DNA from: Alistipes shahii WAL 8301
GTDB lineage: Bacteria > Bacteroidota > Bacteroidia > Bacteroidales > Rikenellaceae
Length of the DNA: 64,000 nucleotides
Direction: 5' to 3'
Assembly (NCBI RefSeq): GCF_025145845.1
Contig: NZ_CP102253.1
Coordinates: 1,302,001 to 1,366,000, forward strand
The notes below the pieces were generated by a model. The model was not told the DNA's origin and made no database searches. It saw only the letters and a program-made list of their open reading frames with translations. Shown here piece after piece: positions 17,708 to 25,619 of the stretch. Each line of letters opens with the position of its first letter. Position 1 is the stretch's first letter. The position numbers were made by a program, and so were the translations under genes.

Positions 17708-17869
17708 TTACGCCCTTTTCGGCTTTTTCGCGCGATCTCCACCCTTCGGGTCGTATCGCGCGAAAAAGACCGACTGCGGGCTGCCCCTGCCGCTGAATTT
17801 TTTGCCCCGAAGCCGGCTTCTCACTTTCATAGCGGGGATCTGCCGGCCGTATGTCCAATCAAAATCCAT
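17708..17869 (-). CDS. Small basic ORF, 53 residues, uncertain
   Basis: Reverse-strand frame from ATG 17869 to TAA 17708. The protein begins MDFDWTYGRQIPAMKVRSR and ends in a Lys/Arg-rich tail (DRAKKPKRA). No family recognised. The frame spans a strong 14-bp inverted repeat (17723-17768), so its apparent coding quality may just reflect a conserved DNA or RNA structure. It is retained because the gap otherwise holds no gene. Confidence 0.3.
   Translation of the reverse strand: MDFDWTYGRQIPAMKVRSRLRGKKFSGRGSPQSVFFARYDPKGGDRAKKPKRA
17723..17768. repeat. Strong imperfect hairpin, 14-bp perfect arms
   Basis: Left arm CTTTTTCGCGCGAT (17723-17736) and its exact complement (17755-17768), with a further inner ACCC/GGGT pairing (17741-17744 with 17748-17751). 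It sits between the terminator of the HTH pair and the IS21-type end. It could be a recombination or transfer site of the lost element, or a structured RNA. Confidence 0.6.
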
Positions 17870-17882
17870 TTCGAAGATGAAA

Positions 17883-18002
17883 TGGAAAACACGGTAAAAT
17901 TGACCCAGTAGGGACGGATGAAATTGACCCGGTAAAAACGGCTTAAATTGACCACCTTAAAACGGTCGAAAGTGATCCATCTAAAACGGAGCAAGCTGCC
18001 CC
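17883..18002. repeat. Five 24-bp-spaced repeats at the IS21 left end
   Basis: The core ACGGnnnAAATTGACC recurs starting at 17891, 17914, 17938, 17962 and 17986, progressively degenerate, with a spacing of 23-24 bp. The right end has two copies (complement of ACGG at 20677-20680 and 20654-20657). IS21-family ends carry multiple transposase-binding sites, unequal in number between ends, so these are the likely IstA-binding sites. Confidence 0.75.
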
Positions 18003-18098
18003 AGTCAGTAATTTGAGTAAAAAGTAGTTGTTCAGAGGTTTAAAAGGAGTTGGATTTTGTTAGCTTGACTATCAAAAGCAAACCAAAATCCAGAGACT

Positions 18099-19643
18099 AT
18101 GCCTAACAGACCTTTGAAAATGAATAAATTACGCACGATCATTCGATTGTACACCGATCGCGTTGGTTTAAGGGCTATCGCCGAGATGGCCCGCACTTCG
18201 CGCAACACGGTAAAAAAGTATGTCAACAAGTGGAACACCCTCAGCCTTACCTATAAGGAGTTCCTTTCCAAGAGCGATGCCGAGCTTTACGCTCTGTTCT
18301 GCATCGAGGAGACTCCGGTGGAGTCCAATCCCCGTATAGACGCCCTTGAGGCTTTTCTTCCTTCTGCCAGCAAAGAGATGGGGCGTAAGGGTATGACCAG
18401 CCACAAGCAATGGGAGCGTTATCGCGCAGCCCATCCGGACGGTTACAGTCTGACGCAGTTCCGTGTCGCCTTGCGTCGCTACGAACGCATCAGCAACCCG
18501 TCGATGCGTATGGAGCATAAGGCAGGGGATAAGTTGTTCGTGGACTATACGGGCAGCAAGCTGTGGATCTACCCTCCGGGTGAACAACCCCGCGAAGTGG
18601 AGGTGTTCGTGGCGATCCTGGGATGCAGTCTGCTGACCTATGTGGAAGCTGTCGAGAGTCAGCGCAAGGAAGACTTTATCTCGGCCTGCGAGAACGCCTT
18701 TTATTATTATGGCGGCGTACCCAAAGCTATCGTTCCGGATAACCTGAAGAGCGCGGTTACGAAAGCCAGCCGTTATGAAGCGATTCTGAACACGGAGTTC
18801 GAGCGGTTCGGCGAACACTATGGCGTGACGGTATATCCTACCCGGGCCCGCAGTCCCAAGGATAAGGCCCATGTCGAGAATGCGGTTAAGCTTACCTACA
18901 AGGATATCTTTACTGTCATCGAGCCGTTACACTGTCCCGATCTGCGGTCACTTAACATAGCTATCCGTGCGGCTCTTGAGAAACATAACAACCAGAACCG
19001 TCCGCGGCGCAACTACTCCCGTCGGGATTACTTCGAGGATGTAGAACAGGAAGCTCTCGGGCCTCTGAACCCGATCCGTTACCAGATGAAGAAGCATATC
19101 GTCACTACGGTCGATAAATACGGTTATGCGCGCCTACACGAAGACATCCACTACTACAGCGTTCCACACACCTACATCGGCAAGAAAGTACAGTTGTCCT
19201 ATACGGTGGCCGACGTGGAGATCCGCTACAACTACGACATCATAGCCCATCATACCCGCGACCGCCATAACTACCGCTACACTACCGTTACCGAACACCT
19301 TTGTCCAAAGCATCGCGCGGTGATGGAGTGGTCGCCGGAGCGGTTCCTCCAGCAGGCTGCCGCCATACATGAAGACGTGGAGCATTATATCCGCAGGATA
19401 CTGGAGAAGACCCGCTATCAGGATCAGGCCAACAAGATATGTTCGGGCATCCTGAACTTCGCCCGTAAAGTGGGGCCCGACCGTCTGGCAGCGGCCTGCC
19501 GACTGGCCGACAGTTACGGCAAGTACAGTTTCCGGGAGATACAGGATATACTTCAGAATAAATCCGAGGCGATAGACCTTCCGGAGGAGCCTGCCGATAT
19601 GCCTGAACACGAGAACATCAGAGGCAAAGAGTACTATAAATAA
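18099..19643 (+). CDS. istA: IS21 transposase IstA
   Basis: A 514-residue transposase. The N-terminal helix-turn-helix (RTIIRLYTDRVGLRAIAEMA, RTSRNTVKKYV) binds the terminal repeats. The DDE integrase core follows, with DKLFVDYTGSKLWIYPPGE, VPKAIVPDNLKSAV and KDKAHVENAVKL carrying the Asp, Asp and Glu. The C-terminal Mu-transposase-like domain is complete. It lies 19 bases before istB in the usual order. An ATG at residue 8 is an alternative start. Confidence 0.93.
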   Translation: MPNRPLKMNKLRTIIRLYTDRVGLRAIAEMARTSRNTVKKYVNKWNTLSLTYKEFLSKSDAELYALFCIEETPVESNPRIDALEAFLPSASKEMGRKGMTSHKQWERYRAAHPDGYSLTQFRVALRRYERISNPSMRMEHKAGDKLFVDYTGSKLWIYPPGEQPREVEVFVAILGCSLLTYVEAVESQRKEDFISACENAFYYYGGVPKAIVPDNLKSAVTKASRYEAILNTEFERFGEHYGVTVYPTRARSPKDKAHVENAVKLTYKDIFTVIEPLHCPDLRSLNIAIRAALEKHNNQNRPRRNYSRRDYFEDVEQEALGPLNPIRYQMKKHIVTTVDKYGYARLHEDIHYYSVPHTYIGKKVQLSYTVADVEIRYNYDIIAHHTRDRHNYRYTTVTEHLCPKHRAVMEWSPERFLQQAAAIHEDVEHYIRRILEKTRYQDQANKICSGILNFARKVGPDRLAAACRLADSYGKYSFREIQDILQNKSEAIDLPEEPADMPEHENIRGKEYYK

Positions 19644-19662
19644 ATACTTAATCCATAAAACT

Positions 19663-20409
19663 ATGAACAATCAGACATTAGAGAAACTGCGCCAGATGCG
19701 CCTCTTTGGTATGCACGACGCTTTTAAGACCTCGCTGGAGAACACTATCAAAGAGAAGATGACCCAGGACCAGTTCGTATCGCACCTGGTTCACAGTGAA
19801 TGGGACAACCGCAAGAACCGAGCTGTTGAACGGGCTGTCAGAGCCGCCCAGTTCCGTTACAACGCCACCCTGGATGATGTCGACTATACCTTCGAGCGGG
19901 GTCTCGACCGTAATCAGGTCGAGCGGCTTGCCGCTATGGAGTTCGTGCGCGACCACAAAGACCTTATCATTACCGGACCGACAGGAACGGGCAAGAGTTA
20001 TCTGGCCACCGCGCTCGGCTATAAGGCCTGCCAGGACGGTTTCCGAGTAATGTATGCAAGCACGGCCAAACTAATGAGCCAGCTCAAAATATCCAAGGCC
20101 AAAGGCACGATACTGGCCGACCTGAAGCGTATCGAACGCGTAGACCTGATGATCCTGGACGACTTCTGCATGCAGCCGCTCGACGCCCAATCGCGCGGCA
20201 TACTGATGGACATCATCGAAGACCGGCATCAAAGGCGCTCGACCATGATAACCTCGCAGATCCCCGTAAAGGACTGGTACGACGTGATCGGCGAGAAAAC
20301 CATCGCCGACGCCGTACTCGACCGCATCGTACACCACTCGCTGCGCGTTGAACTGTTCGGCGAGTCGATAAGGAAAAGAAAATCTAAATCTGAAAATGCC
20401 TATGGATAG
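19663..20409 (+). CDS. istB: IS21 helper ATPase IstB
   Basis: A 248-residue DnaC-like AAA+ ATPase with Walker A TGPTGTGKSYLATALGY (about residue 106) and Walker B LMILDDF, followed by SQIPVKDWYDVIGEKTIADA (sensor region). IstB selects and remodels target DNA for IstA. Full length and intact, so the element could be mobile. Confidence 0.93.
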   Translation: MNNQTLEKLRQMRLFGMHDAFKTSLENTIKEKMTQDQFVSHLVHSEWDNRKNRAVERAVRAAQFRYNATLDDVDYTFERGLDRNQVERLAAMEFVRDHKDLIITGPTGTGKSYLATALGYKACQDGFRVMYASTAKLMSQLKISKAKGTILADLKRIERVDLMILDDFCMQPLDAQSRGILMDIIEDRHQRRSTMITSQIPVKDWYDVIGEKTIADAVLDRIVHHSLRVELFGESIRKRKSKSENAYG

Positions 20410-20672
20410 ACGCCTGCAGCTGCAAAACTACTCTTTTGTTCTTTTAGAACAAATAGTTATATTTGCAGTGTTGGTCGACACAATCCCGACCGTTTTATGG
20501 GCGAGAACTAAGTGGGGTTCTCGCATAAAATCGGGACGAAAGACCTACAAAAAAAAGTTGTTTAACCCGGGCAAAATCATATCCTTTTAGACCCTAATCC
20601 GGACAACAACTTTGAACTCTTTTTACGCTTCAACTTTTGGGGGTCATCTTCCTCCGTTTTTTAGGGGTCACT
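20410..20672. promoter_or_regulatory. IS21 3' region: promoter-like site and hairpin
   Basis: Downstream of istB lies a well-formed Bacteroidetes promoter: TTTG at 20435-20438 and TATATTTG at 20458-20465, 19 bases apart, pointing right. About 30 bases later is a hairpin (TTTTATG-GCGAGAAC, loop, GTTCTCGCATAAAA, roughly 20493-20530). No convincing gene follows; a 64-residue frame here (20396-20590) shows no family. The promoter would read into the reverse strand of the truncated GH92 gene. Confidence 0.4.
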
Positions 20673-22394
20673 TTAACCGTTTTTTCCACCTTGGAAGCCC
20701 GGGGCCGCCGTGAAGTTCTCGCCCGCCTTCGGGTCGAAGGGGCTTAAAAAAGTTCCGTCGGGATGGAGCGGACGCAAAGTCCCGCTTTCCGGGCTGTAAT
20801 AACGCTTATAGCCCAACGAGCGGGCGCGGAACAGACGCGCGTCGTCCCCGTGTCCGAGCGAGTCGGCCAGCAGCGACAGCGCAGCGTCGGCCATGTAGTA
20901 CTCCAGCGCGTGCGAGACGGAGGTGTCGCCCGCAAGGTCCTTGGCGTAGAACCCCAGCGGGATATAGCCTTTCTCGATATAGGGGTCGATGTCGGGCCGC
21001 ATGCGGTTCTGCGCACCGGGCGTCGTGGCCGACTTGCGCATCGCCTCGTAGGCCTTGGCGACATCGAAATCCCGAAGGCCCTTCATCCAGCTGTCGACGA
21101 TCACCGGGATCGCAGGGTCTCCCTCCATCGTGAAGGTCTCGCGGCCGTAAAGCTCCCATTTCGGAAGCCAACCCCACTCCTCGTACATCCCCGTCATCGA
21201 GCGCAGCATCTCCCGCTGACGATCCGGGTAGACAAGCGTCAGCAGCTGGTGCAGGTTGCGGCAGGTGTCCCACAGCGAGAAGACCGTATAACGTTCGCCA
21301 TCCGTCACGCCCGTCTCGCCCGAACGTTCCATCAGCGGGTATTCGCCGTTCACGTCGCTCACGAGGTTCGGGTGCAGCAGCGCATGGTACAACGCCGTGT
21401 AGAACACCCTCTGCTGCTGCTCGGCGCCGCCCTCGACCCGGATTCTGCCCAGAGCCTCGTTCCAGCCCTTGCGGGCCTGTTCCCGGATGGCGTCGAACGG
21501 CGCGTCCGCGGGCTGCTCGGCATCGAGGTTTTTGCGCGCGTTCTCCGTAGAGACATACGAAATGCCCATGCGCACCTCCACCTGCTCGCCCGCCGCAAGG
21601 CCGTCGAAGGAGAACCAGTAGCCCACGTCGTCGCCCGAAAGCTCGCGCCCGTACTCCGTATAGAGTTTATACCTCCCGTTGTCCGGCGTCCACTCCGCCT
21701 CCACGCCCGTCATCTTCCGTTGCTTCTTCCAATAGCCGCCGGCACTCGGCGTCTTCGAAACGCGAAGCACGAAGTACACCGGGAAAACCTTCTGCGCATT
21801 GTAGCAGAACGTCCCCAGCAACTTCGTACCCTCGATCTCCGTGGCGCTCACCCGGCGAACCATCGCGCCGCTCTCGTTCGTAAGCCCCTCGCCCAGATTT
21901 AACAGAATATGCCCTGTGCCTTCCGGAAAGGTGTACCTCTCGGCCGAGCTACGCGCCGTGGCCGTGGCTTCGGCAAGGACGCCGTACTTGTCCAGAAAGA
22001 CCGAGTAATAGCCCGGGGAGGCCTTTTCGTCCCGGTACGACGTGCCGTACTCCCGGTAATCCACCATCAGAGGGCCCGTCGTGGCCATCGTCAGCAGCGC
22101 GCCCAGCTCGGGGCACCCCACGCCGCTCAAGGCGCCGTGCGCGAAGCCCGTGAAGAATTTGTTGTGGTATTCGTAGGGCGTGGACCACCAGCGGGCGTCC
22201 TTGTCGTAGACGTTCTCCTCCGACCCCATGACGTTGAACGGAACCACCGACATCATCCCGTGCGGCGTGACCGCACCGGGGTTCGCGGTCCCGAAGTTCG
22301 TAGTCCCGATGAACGGATCCACACACTCCGCAGGCTCTTGTGCCCGTGCTCCCAGACACAGCGTCAGAACCGCAAGCAGCGCAAGGCTTCTCAT
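20673..22394 (-). pseudogene. GH92 alpha-mannosidase, 3' end removed by IS21
   Basis: 573 residues with a signal peptide (ALLAVLTLCLGARAQ) and clear GH92 motifs: VDPFIGTTNFGTANPGAV, GFAHGALSGVGCPELG, FSLWDTCRNLHQLLTLVYPD, EEWGWLPKWELYGRETFTMEG in adjoining segments. The frame leaves GH92 after FTAAPGFQ and enters the IS21 terminus, adding a few foreign residues before TAA. Full-length enzymes have some 170-200 more residues, including the C-terminal motif with the catalytic aspartates (GxxDxGxMSA type), so this product should be inactive. It overlaps the GH130 gene by 4 bases. Confidence 0.9.
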
Positions 22395-23398
22395 AGGATG
22401 TTGTTTTTCTTCGTGAAGTCGATAATTTCAGGGATATAGCCGAACGCAAGGCCCGTGACGGTGTCGGCGCATCCGTAATAGACGGCCACGCGTCCCGTCG
22501 CGGGGTCGTGCAGCGCAGCGCACGGGAACGTCACGTTCGGAACGTCGCCCGTCAGTTCGTAAATCTCGCGCGGCGATATCAGGTACGGGCCGCTGCGGGC
22601 GATCGTCTTCCACGGCTGGTCGAGGTCGAGCAGCGCCGAACCGAACGCATAGACATAACCGTTGCACGAGCGAAGCACGCCGTGGTAGAGCAGCAGCCAG
22701 CCCTCGCTCGTCTCGATGGGCACGGGACCCGCACCGATCTTCATGCACTGCCATGCCGACACCTCGAAAGCCGCCGGAGACATCACATGCCGGTGGCGGC
22801 CCCAGAACTCCATGTCGGGACTCTCCGAATAGAAGATGTCCCCGAAAGCCGTATGCCCGTTGTCGCTCGGACGCGACAGCATGGCGAAACGGCCGTTGAT
22901 CTTGCGGGGGAACAGAACCCCGTTGCGGTTGAAGGGGATGAAGGCGTTTTCCAGCTGGTGGAACGTCTCAAAATCGTCCGTCCATGCGATGCCGATCGTC
23001 GGGCCGTGGTAGCCGTTGCACCACGTGACGTAATATTTGTCGTCGATCTTCGCAACACGCGGGTCGTAGCCGTAAACCCACTCGGCGATTTCGGGATCGG
23101 CGCCCACGAGTTTGAAATCCTCCTCGCAGATATCCCACTTGATGCCGTCCACCGAGAAAGCGGCGTGGATGCGCATGCGGCGGTTGGTGTCGTCGCAGCG
23201 GAAAACGCCCGCATAGTTATACTTGCCTTTCTTGAAGGGAATGACCGCCGAGTTGAAAATGCTGTTCGACGTCGAAAGCGCGTCGCGCGGGATGATCGGA
23301 TTGGCCGAATAGCGCCACATCACTTCTTTGGAGCCTGCGGGACGATCCTCCCACGGCATATCCGGCATGGCCGGGCCTACGATTTTCAGGTTATTCAT
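22391..23398 (-). CDS. GH130 mannoside phosphorylase (Man-GlcNAc type)
   Basis: A 335-residue cytoplasmic protein (no signal peptide) with the five-bladed propeller fold of GH130. Recognisable parts are NSIFNSAVIPFKKGKYNYAG, WVYGYDPRVAKIDDKYYVTW, PFNRNGVLFPRKINGRFAML and GWLLLYHGVLRSCNGYVYAF. In gut Bacteroides, GH130 enzymes next to GH92 and an MFS transporter cleave beta-1,4-mannosyl-N-acetylglucosamine from N-glycans with phosphate, giving mannose-1-phosphate. That assignment is by context; a mannan-directed phosphorylase is possible. It starts 2 bases after the MFS gene and overlaps GH92 by 4 bases, so all three are co-transcribed. Confidence 0.88.
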   Translation of the reverse strand: MNNLKIVGPAMPDMPWEDRPAGSKEVMWRYSANPIIPRDALSTSNSIFNSAVIPFKKGKYNYAGVFRCDDTNRRMRIHAAFSVDGIKWDICEEDFKLVGADPEIAEWVYGYDPRVAKIDDKYYVTWCNGYHGPTIGIAWTDDFETFHQLENAFIPFNRNGVLFPRKINGRFAMLSRPSDNGHTAFGDIFYSESPDMEFWGRHRHVMSPAAFEVSAWQCMKIGAGPVPIETSEGWLLLYHGVLRSCNGYVYAFGSALLDLDQPWKTIARSGPYLISPREIYELTGDVPNVTFPCAALHDPATGRVAVYYGCADTVTGLAFGYIPEIIDFTKKNNIL

Positions 23399-23400
23399 AA

Positions 23401-24714
23401 TTATTTGTCATTTGGTTTGTCGTCATAGGTAAAGGGTACGAACCACGTCACCAGAAATGCCGGAACCGTGGCCAACATAACTGCGAGGAAGAACATGCCG
23501 TAACCCAAGGCATCGCTCAGGTAACCCGAAACGGCGCCCGTGAGCATCACCGAAAGGTTCATGATACCCGAAGCGAAGGCGTAGTGCGCCATCTGGTGAC
23601 GCCCCGGGGCAACCTGCTGCATCATAAACAGCGTAAGGCCCACGAATCCGAACCCGTAGCCGAAGTATTCCAGCACGATGCCCCCGCCCACGATCCACAT
23701 CGACTGAGGCTGCAGCCATGCCAGCAGCGCATAGACCGCGAACGGGATATTAAAGATACAGCATAATATGAAAAGAGTGCGTCGCAGGCCCCGGTGTGCG
23801 ATATAGTAGCCCGCCAGCAGCGAACCCAAAAGAAAAGCCCCGGCACCGAATGTCCCGTAGTAAAGGCCGATCTGCTGGTTCGTGAGGCCCAGACCGCCCG
23901 AAGCCGTATCGGCTTTGAGGAACAACGGCACGATCTTCATCACGAAGCCCTCGCCCAGACGATAGAGGATGATGAATCCGAGGTAGTACCAGATATGCTT
24001 TTTCTGGAAGAAGGCCCCGACGACCTCTTTCAGGCCCGAAAGGCCATCCCGCAGCGAATGCCGTTCGGCAGCGCCGCCCCCGGCGGGAAGCGCCCGGACA
24101 TGGTAGACGCCCAGCAGGACGAGCAGGCCGCAAAGAATGGCAAGCACCACCGTCCACGAACGTACGTAGGCGTCGAATGTTGCTGCACCCACGGCGCTGA
24201 AGCCTTCGTAGAGAAAACCTGCGAACCACACCAGGCCGCCCGTGGCGACCAGTTTCGCAAGGTTGTAGAACGCACCCTGCCAGCCGATATACTTCGCCTG
24301 ATCCTGCGTCGTGAGTTCCGACATGTAGACGCCGTCGGCCGCGATGTCGTGCGTGGCGCCGCTGAACGCAACGACGGCAAAGACGGCGATCGTAACGGCG
24401 AAGAACGACGGTAGGTGAAGCGACAGAGCAGCAAGGCCGAACAATATGCCGCTTAGGAGCTGCGTCGTGACGACGAAGAATTTTTTGGTACGGAAAATTT
24501 CCAAGAAGGGGCTCCACAGGAATTTGATCGTCCACGGCCACATGATAAGCGATGTCCAGAACGCGATTTGTGCGTCCGAGATCCCCAGATCCTTGAACAG
24601 AACCGCAGAGACCATGTTCAGAACCACAAACGGAAGGCCCATCGCAAAGTACAAACTCGGAACCCAACGGAGAGGAGAAAGCGATTGTCGGGAGTTTTGA
24701 GTAAGTTGATTCAT
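23401..24714 (-). CDS. MFS transporter, probably Man-GlcNAc importer
   Basis: A 437-residue inner-membrane protein with about 12 hydrophobic segments (from SLYFAMGLPFVVLNMVSAVL to MFFLAVMLATVPAFLVTWFV) and a central loop near residues 205-220. It heads the operon MFS-GH130-GH92, which matches the order seen in Bacteroides N-glycan loci, where the MFS protein carries the core disaccharide into the cytoplasm for GH130. It is preceded by the promoter-like 31-bp sequence at 24758-24788 and a 14-bp palindrome. Confidence 0.85.
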   Translation of the reverse strand: MNQLTQNSRQSLSPLRWVPSLYFAMGLPFVVLNMVSAVLFKDLGISDAQIAFWTSLIMWPWTIKFLWSPFLEIFRTKKFFVVTTQLLSGILFGLAALSLHLPSFFAVTIAVFAVVAFSGATHDIAADGVYMSELTTQDQAKYIGWQGAFYNLAKLVATGGLVWFAGFLYEGFSAVGAATFDAYVRSWTVVLAILCGLLVLLGVYHVRALPAGGGAAERHSLRDGLSGLKEVVGAFFQKKHIWYYLGFIILYRLGEGFVMKIVPLFLKADTASGGLGLTNQQIGLYYGTFGAGAFLLGSLLAGYYIAHRGLRRTLFILCCIFNIPFAVYALLAWLQPQSMWIVGGGIVLEYFGYGFGFVGLTLFMMQQVAPGRHQMAHYAFASGIMNLSVMLTGAVSGYLSDALGYGMFFLAVMLATVPAFLVTWFVPFTYDDKPNDK

Positions 24715-24721
24715 TTTGTAT

Positions 24722-24765
24722 ACTATATATTAGATCCGACAAAACAATGCCATCTAATATATAGT
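24722..24765. repeat. 14-bp palindrome overlapping the MFS operon promoter
   Basis: ACTATATATTAGAT (24722-24735) and its exact complement (24752-24765) flank 16 bases. The right arm overlaps the last 8 bases of the 31-bp promoter-like sequence, and the left arm ends about 8 bases before the MFS start. It would form either an operator or a hairpin in the 5' leader. The divergent copy near 25590 lacks the second arm. Confidence 0.6.
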
Positions 24766-24788
24766 TCCACAACTCAATAAGATTCCCT
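24758..24788 (-). promoter_or_regulatory. ECF-type promoter copy facing the MFS-GH130-GH92 operon
   Basis: On the reverse strand this 31-bp stretch (starting AGGGAATCTTATTGAGTTG and ending GGAACTATATA) is identical to 25566-25596 on the forward strand. The two copies flank the sigma-factor gene and point outward to the two operons of the glycan locus. The arrangement suggests recognition by the sigma factor encoded between them. Which bases form -35 and -10 is not proven. Confidence 0.65.
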
Positions 24789-24863
24789 CTCCTAAAGCTC
24801 TTTTTTTGATTTTTTCTTAAAATTAGAAACGAGAAAAATTTGACCCAAGAACAGATCAGCCGA

Positions 24864-25439
24864 TTATATTTCAGAATATACTATCAATAGCAATAAGAGC
24901 AAATAATCCTTCAAAGACAAGCGTAATTTCATTGCCGCCTGTTGTAATTCCCTATCTACTTTTTTGAGGTTGATGCATAGCATGTCAGCAATCTCTTTGT
25001 AACTTTTTCCCTCCAGTTTATGAGCTATGAATACCTGTTTGGTCAATTCCGGCATTTGTTCCAGTTGTTTGCGGCATATCTCGATGATTTCCCGCTGGAA
25101 TAATTCGTTCGGATTGCAACTTTCGATCGTGCGGGTATAAAAATCCATCACTCCGCGCTCCTTCATCAGGATTTTCTCATACACGGCTTTCCCCGTATAT
25201 CTATCCCGACGATATTTCAGACAGCGTTTTTTTACGACACCGAAAAGATAGGCCTCTATGCTCGTAAACTGTACAGTTTCCCGGTTCTCCCAAATTGTCA
25301 TGAAACTGTCATGGACAATATCTTCTGCCGTATTTGCATCATGTACAAGGCTATATGCCACAGCATATAGTTTTCGCTGGTATAGGCGAAATAACTTGTC
25401 GAACGACTGCTGGGTCAGTATGATAGTATCCGGTTTCAT
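24864..25439 (-). CDS. ECF RNA polymerase sigma factor (FecI/sigma-70 family)
   Basis: A 191-residue sigma factor. Region 2 reads FDKLFRLYQRKLYAVAYSLV, then AEDIVHDSFMTIWENRE; region 4 reads LEQMPELTKQVFIAHKLEGK followed by SYKEIADMLCINLKKVDREL. It is divergent from the FecR-type anti-sigma gene and from the SusC with an STN domain, the standard trans-envelope signalling set for glycan loci. Its own promoter box (25448-25455) is of the housekeeping type, not the 31-bp type. The C-terminus ends in a run of Leu (LLLLLLI), unusual for a soluble factor. Confidence 0.92.
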   Translation of the reverse strand: MKPDTIILTQQSFDKLFRLYQRKLYAVAYSLVHDANTAEDIVHDSFMTIWENRETVQFTSIEAYLFGVVKKRCLKYRRDRYTGKAVYEKILMKERGVMDFYTRTIESCNPNELFQREIIEICRKQLEQMPELTKQVFIAHKLEGKSYKEIADMLCINLKKVDRELQQAAMKLRLSLKDYLLLLLLIVYSEI

Positions 25440-25447
25440 TCCAAGAA

Positions 25448-25455
25448 CAAAGATA
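25448..25455 (-). promoter_or_regulatory. -7 box of the sigma-factor gene
   Basis: Reverse-strand TATCTTTG (TAnnTTTG). It ends only 8 bases before the ATG at 25439, so the transcript would be leaderless or nearly so if this box is used. Confidence 0.5.
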
Positions 25456-25565
25456 AGAAAAAATTAAAAAGATTATAATGCAAAAAAAATATTTACCCAT
25501 ATAATTGACCTGCAACAGGTTAATTTAATAAAAAAAATTATTTGCAAAAAAACGCATTTTAGAGG

Positions 25566-25596
25566 AGGGAATCTTATTGAGTTGTGGAACTATATA
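25566..25596 (+). promoter_or_regulatory. ECF-type promoter copy facing the fecR-susC operon
   Basis: Forward copy of the 31-bp sequence shared with 24758-24788 (AGGGAATCTTATTGAGTTG to TATATA). It lies directly before the anti-sigma gene. Similarity continues weakly beyond both ends (AGATG a few bases downstream in each copy). Confidence 0.65.
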
Positions 25597-25619
25597 AATA
25601 GATGCGATATTATGACAGA

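Larger units (their letters stand above)
17883..20688 (+). mobile_element. IS21-type insertion sequence
   Basis: A 2,806-bp element with istA and istB. The termini are inverted: left TGGAAAACACGGTAAAATTG, and right, read inward, TGGAAAAAACGGTTAAAGTG (3 mismatches over 24 bp). The flanking bases do not match (no target duplication found), and only the right flank is GH92 coding sequence. This means the element no longer sits in the site it first entered, or that DNA next to it was deleted. Confidence 0.88.

Noticed and set aside
20396..20590. 64-codon frame after istB
   Set aside because: No family, overlaps a promoter and hairpin, and uses a frame that starts inside istB.
20763..21902. Long frame antisense to GH92 (379 codons)
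   Set aside because: Arg/His/Val-rich sequence typical of the reverse strand of a G+C-rich gene; the GH92 motifs on the other strand are clear.
24758..25596. Invertible DNA switch of the kind seen at capsule promoters
   Set aside because: Not adopted as the main reading: the repeats contain promoter-like sequence facing outward, no dedicated invertase gene is nearby, and inversion would only turn the sigma gene around. Kept as an alternative in the findings.
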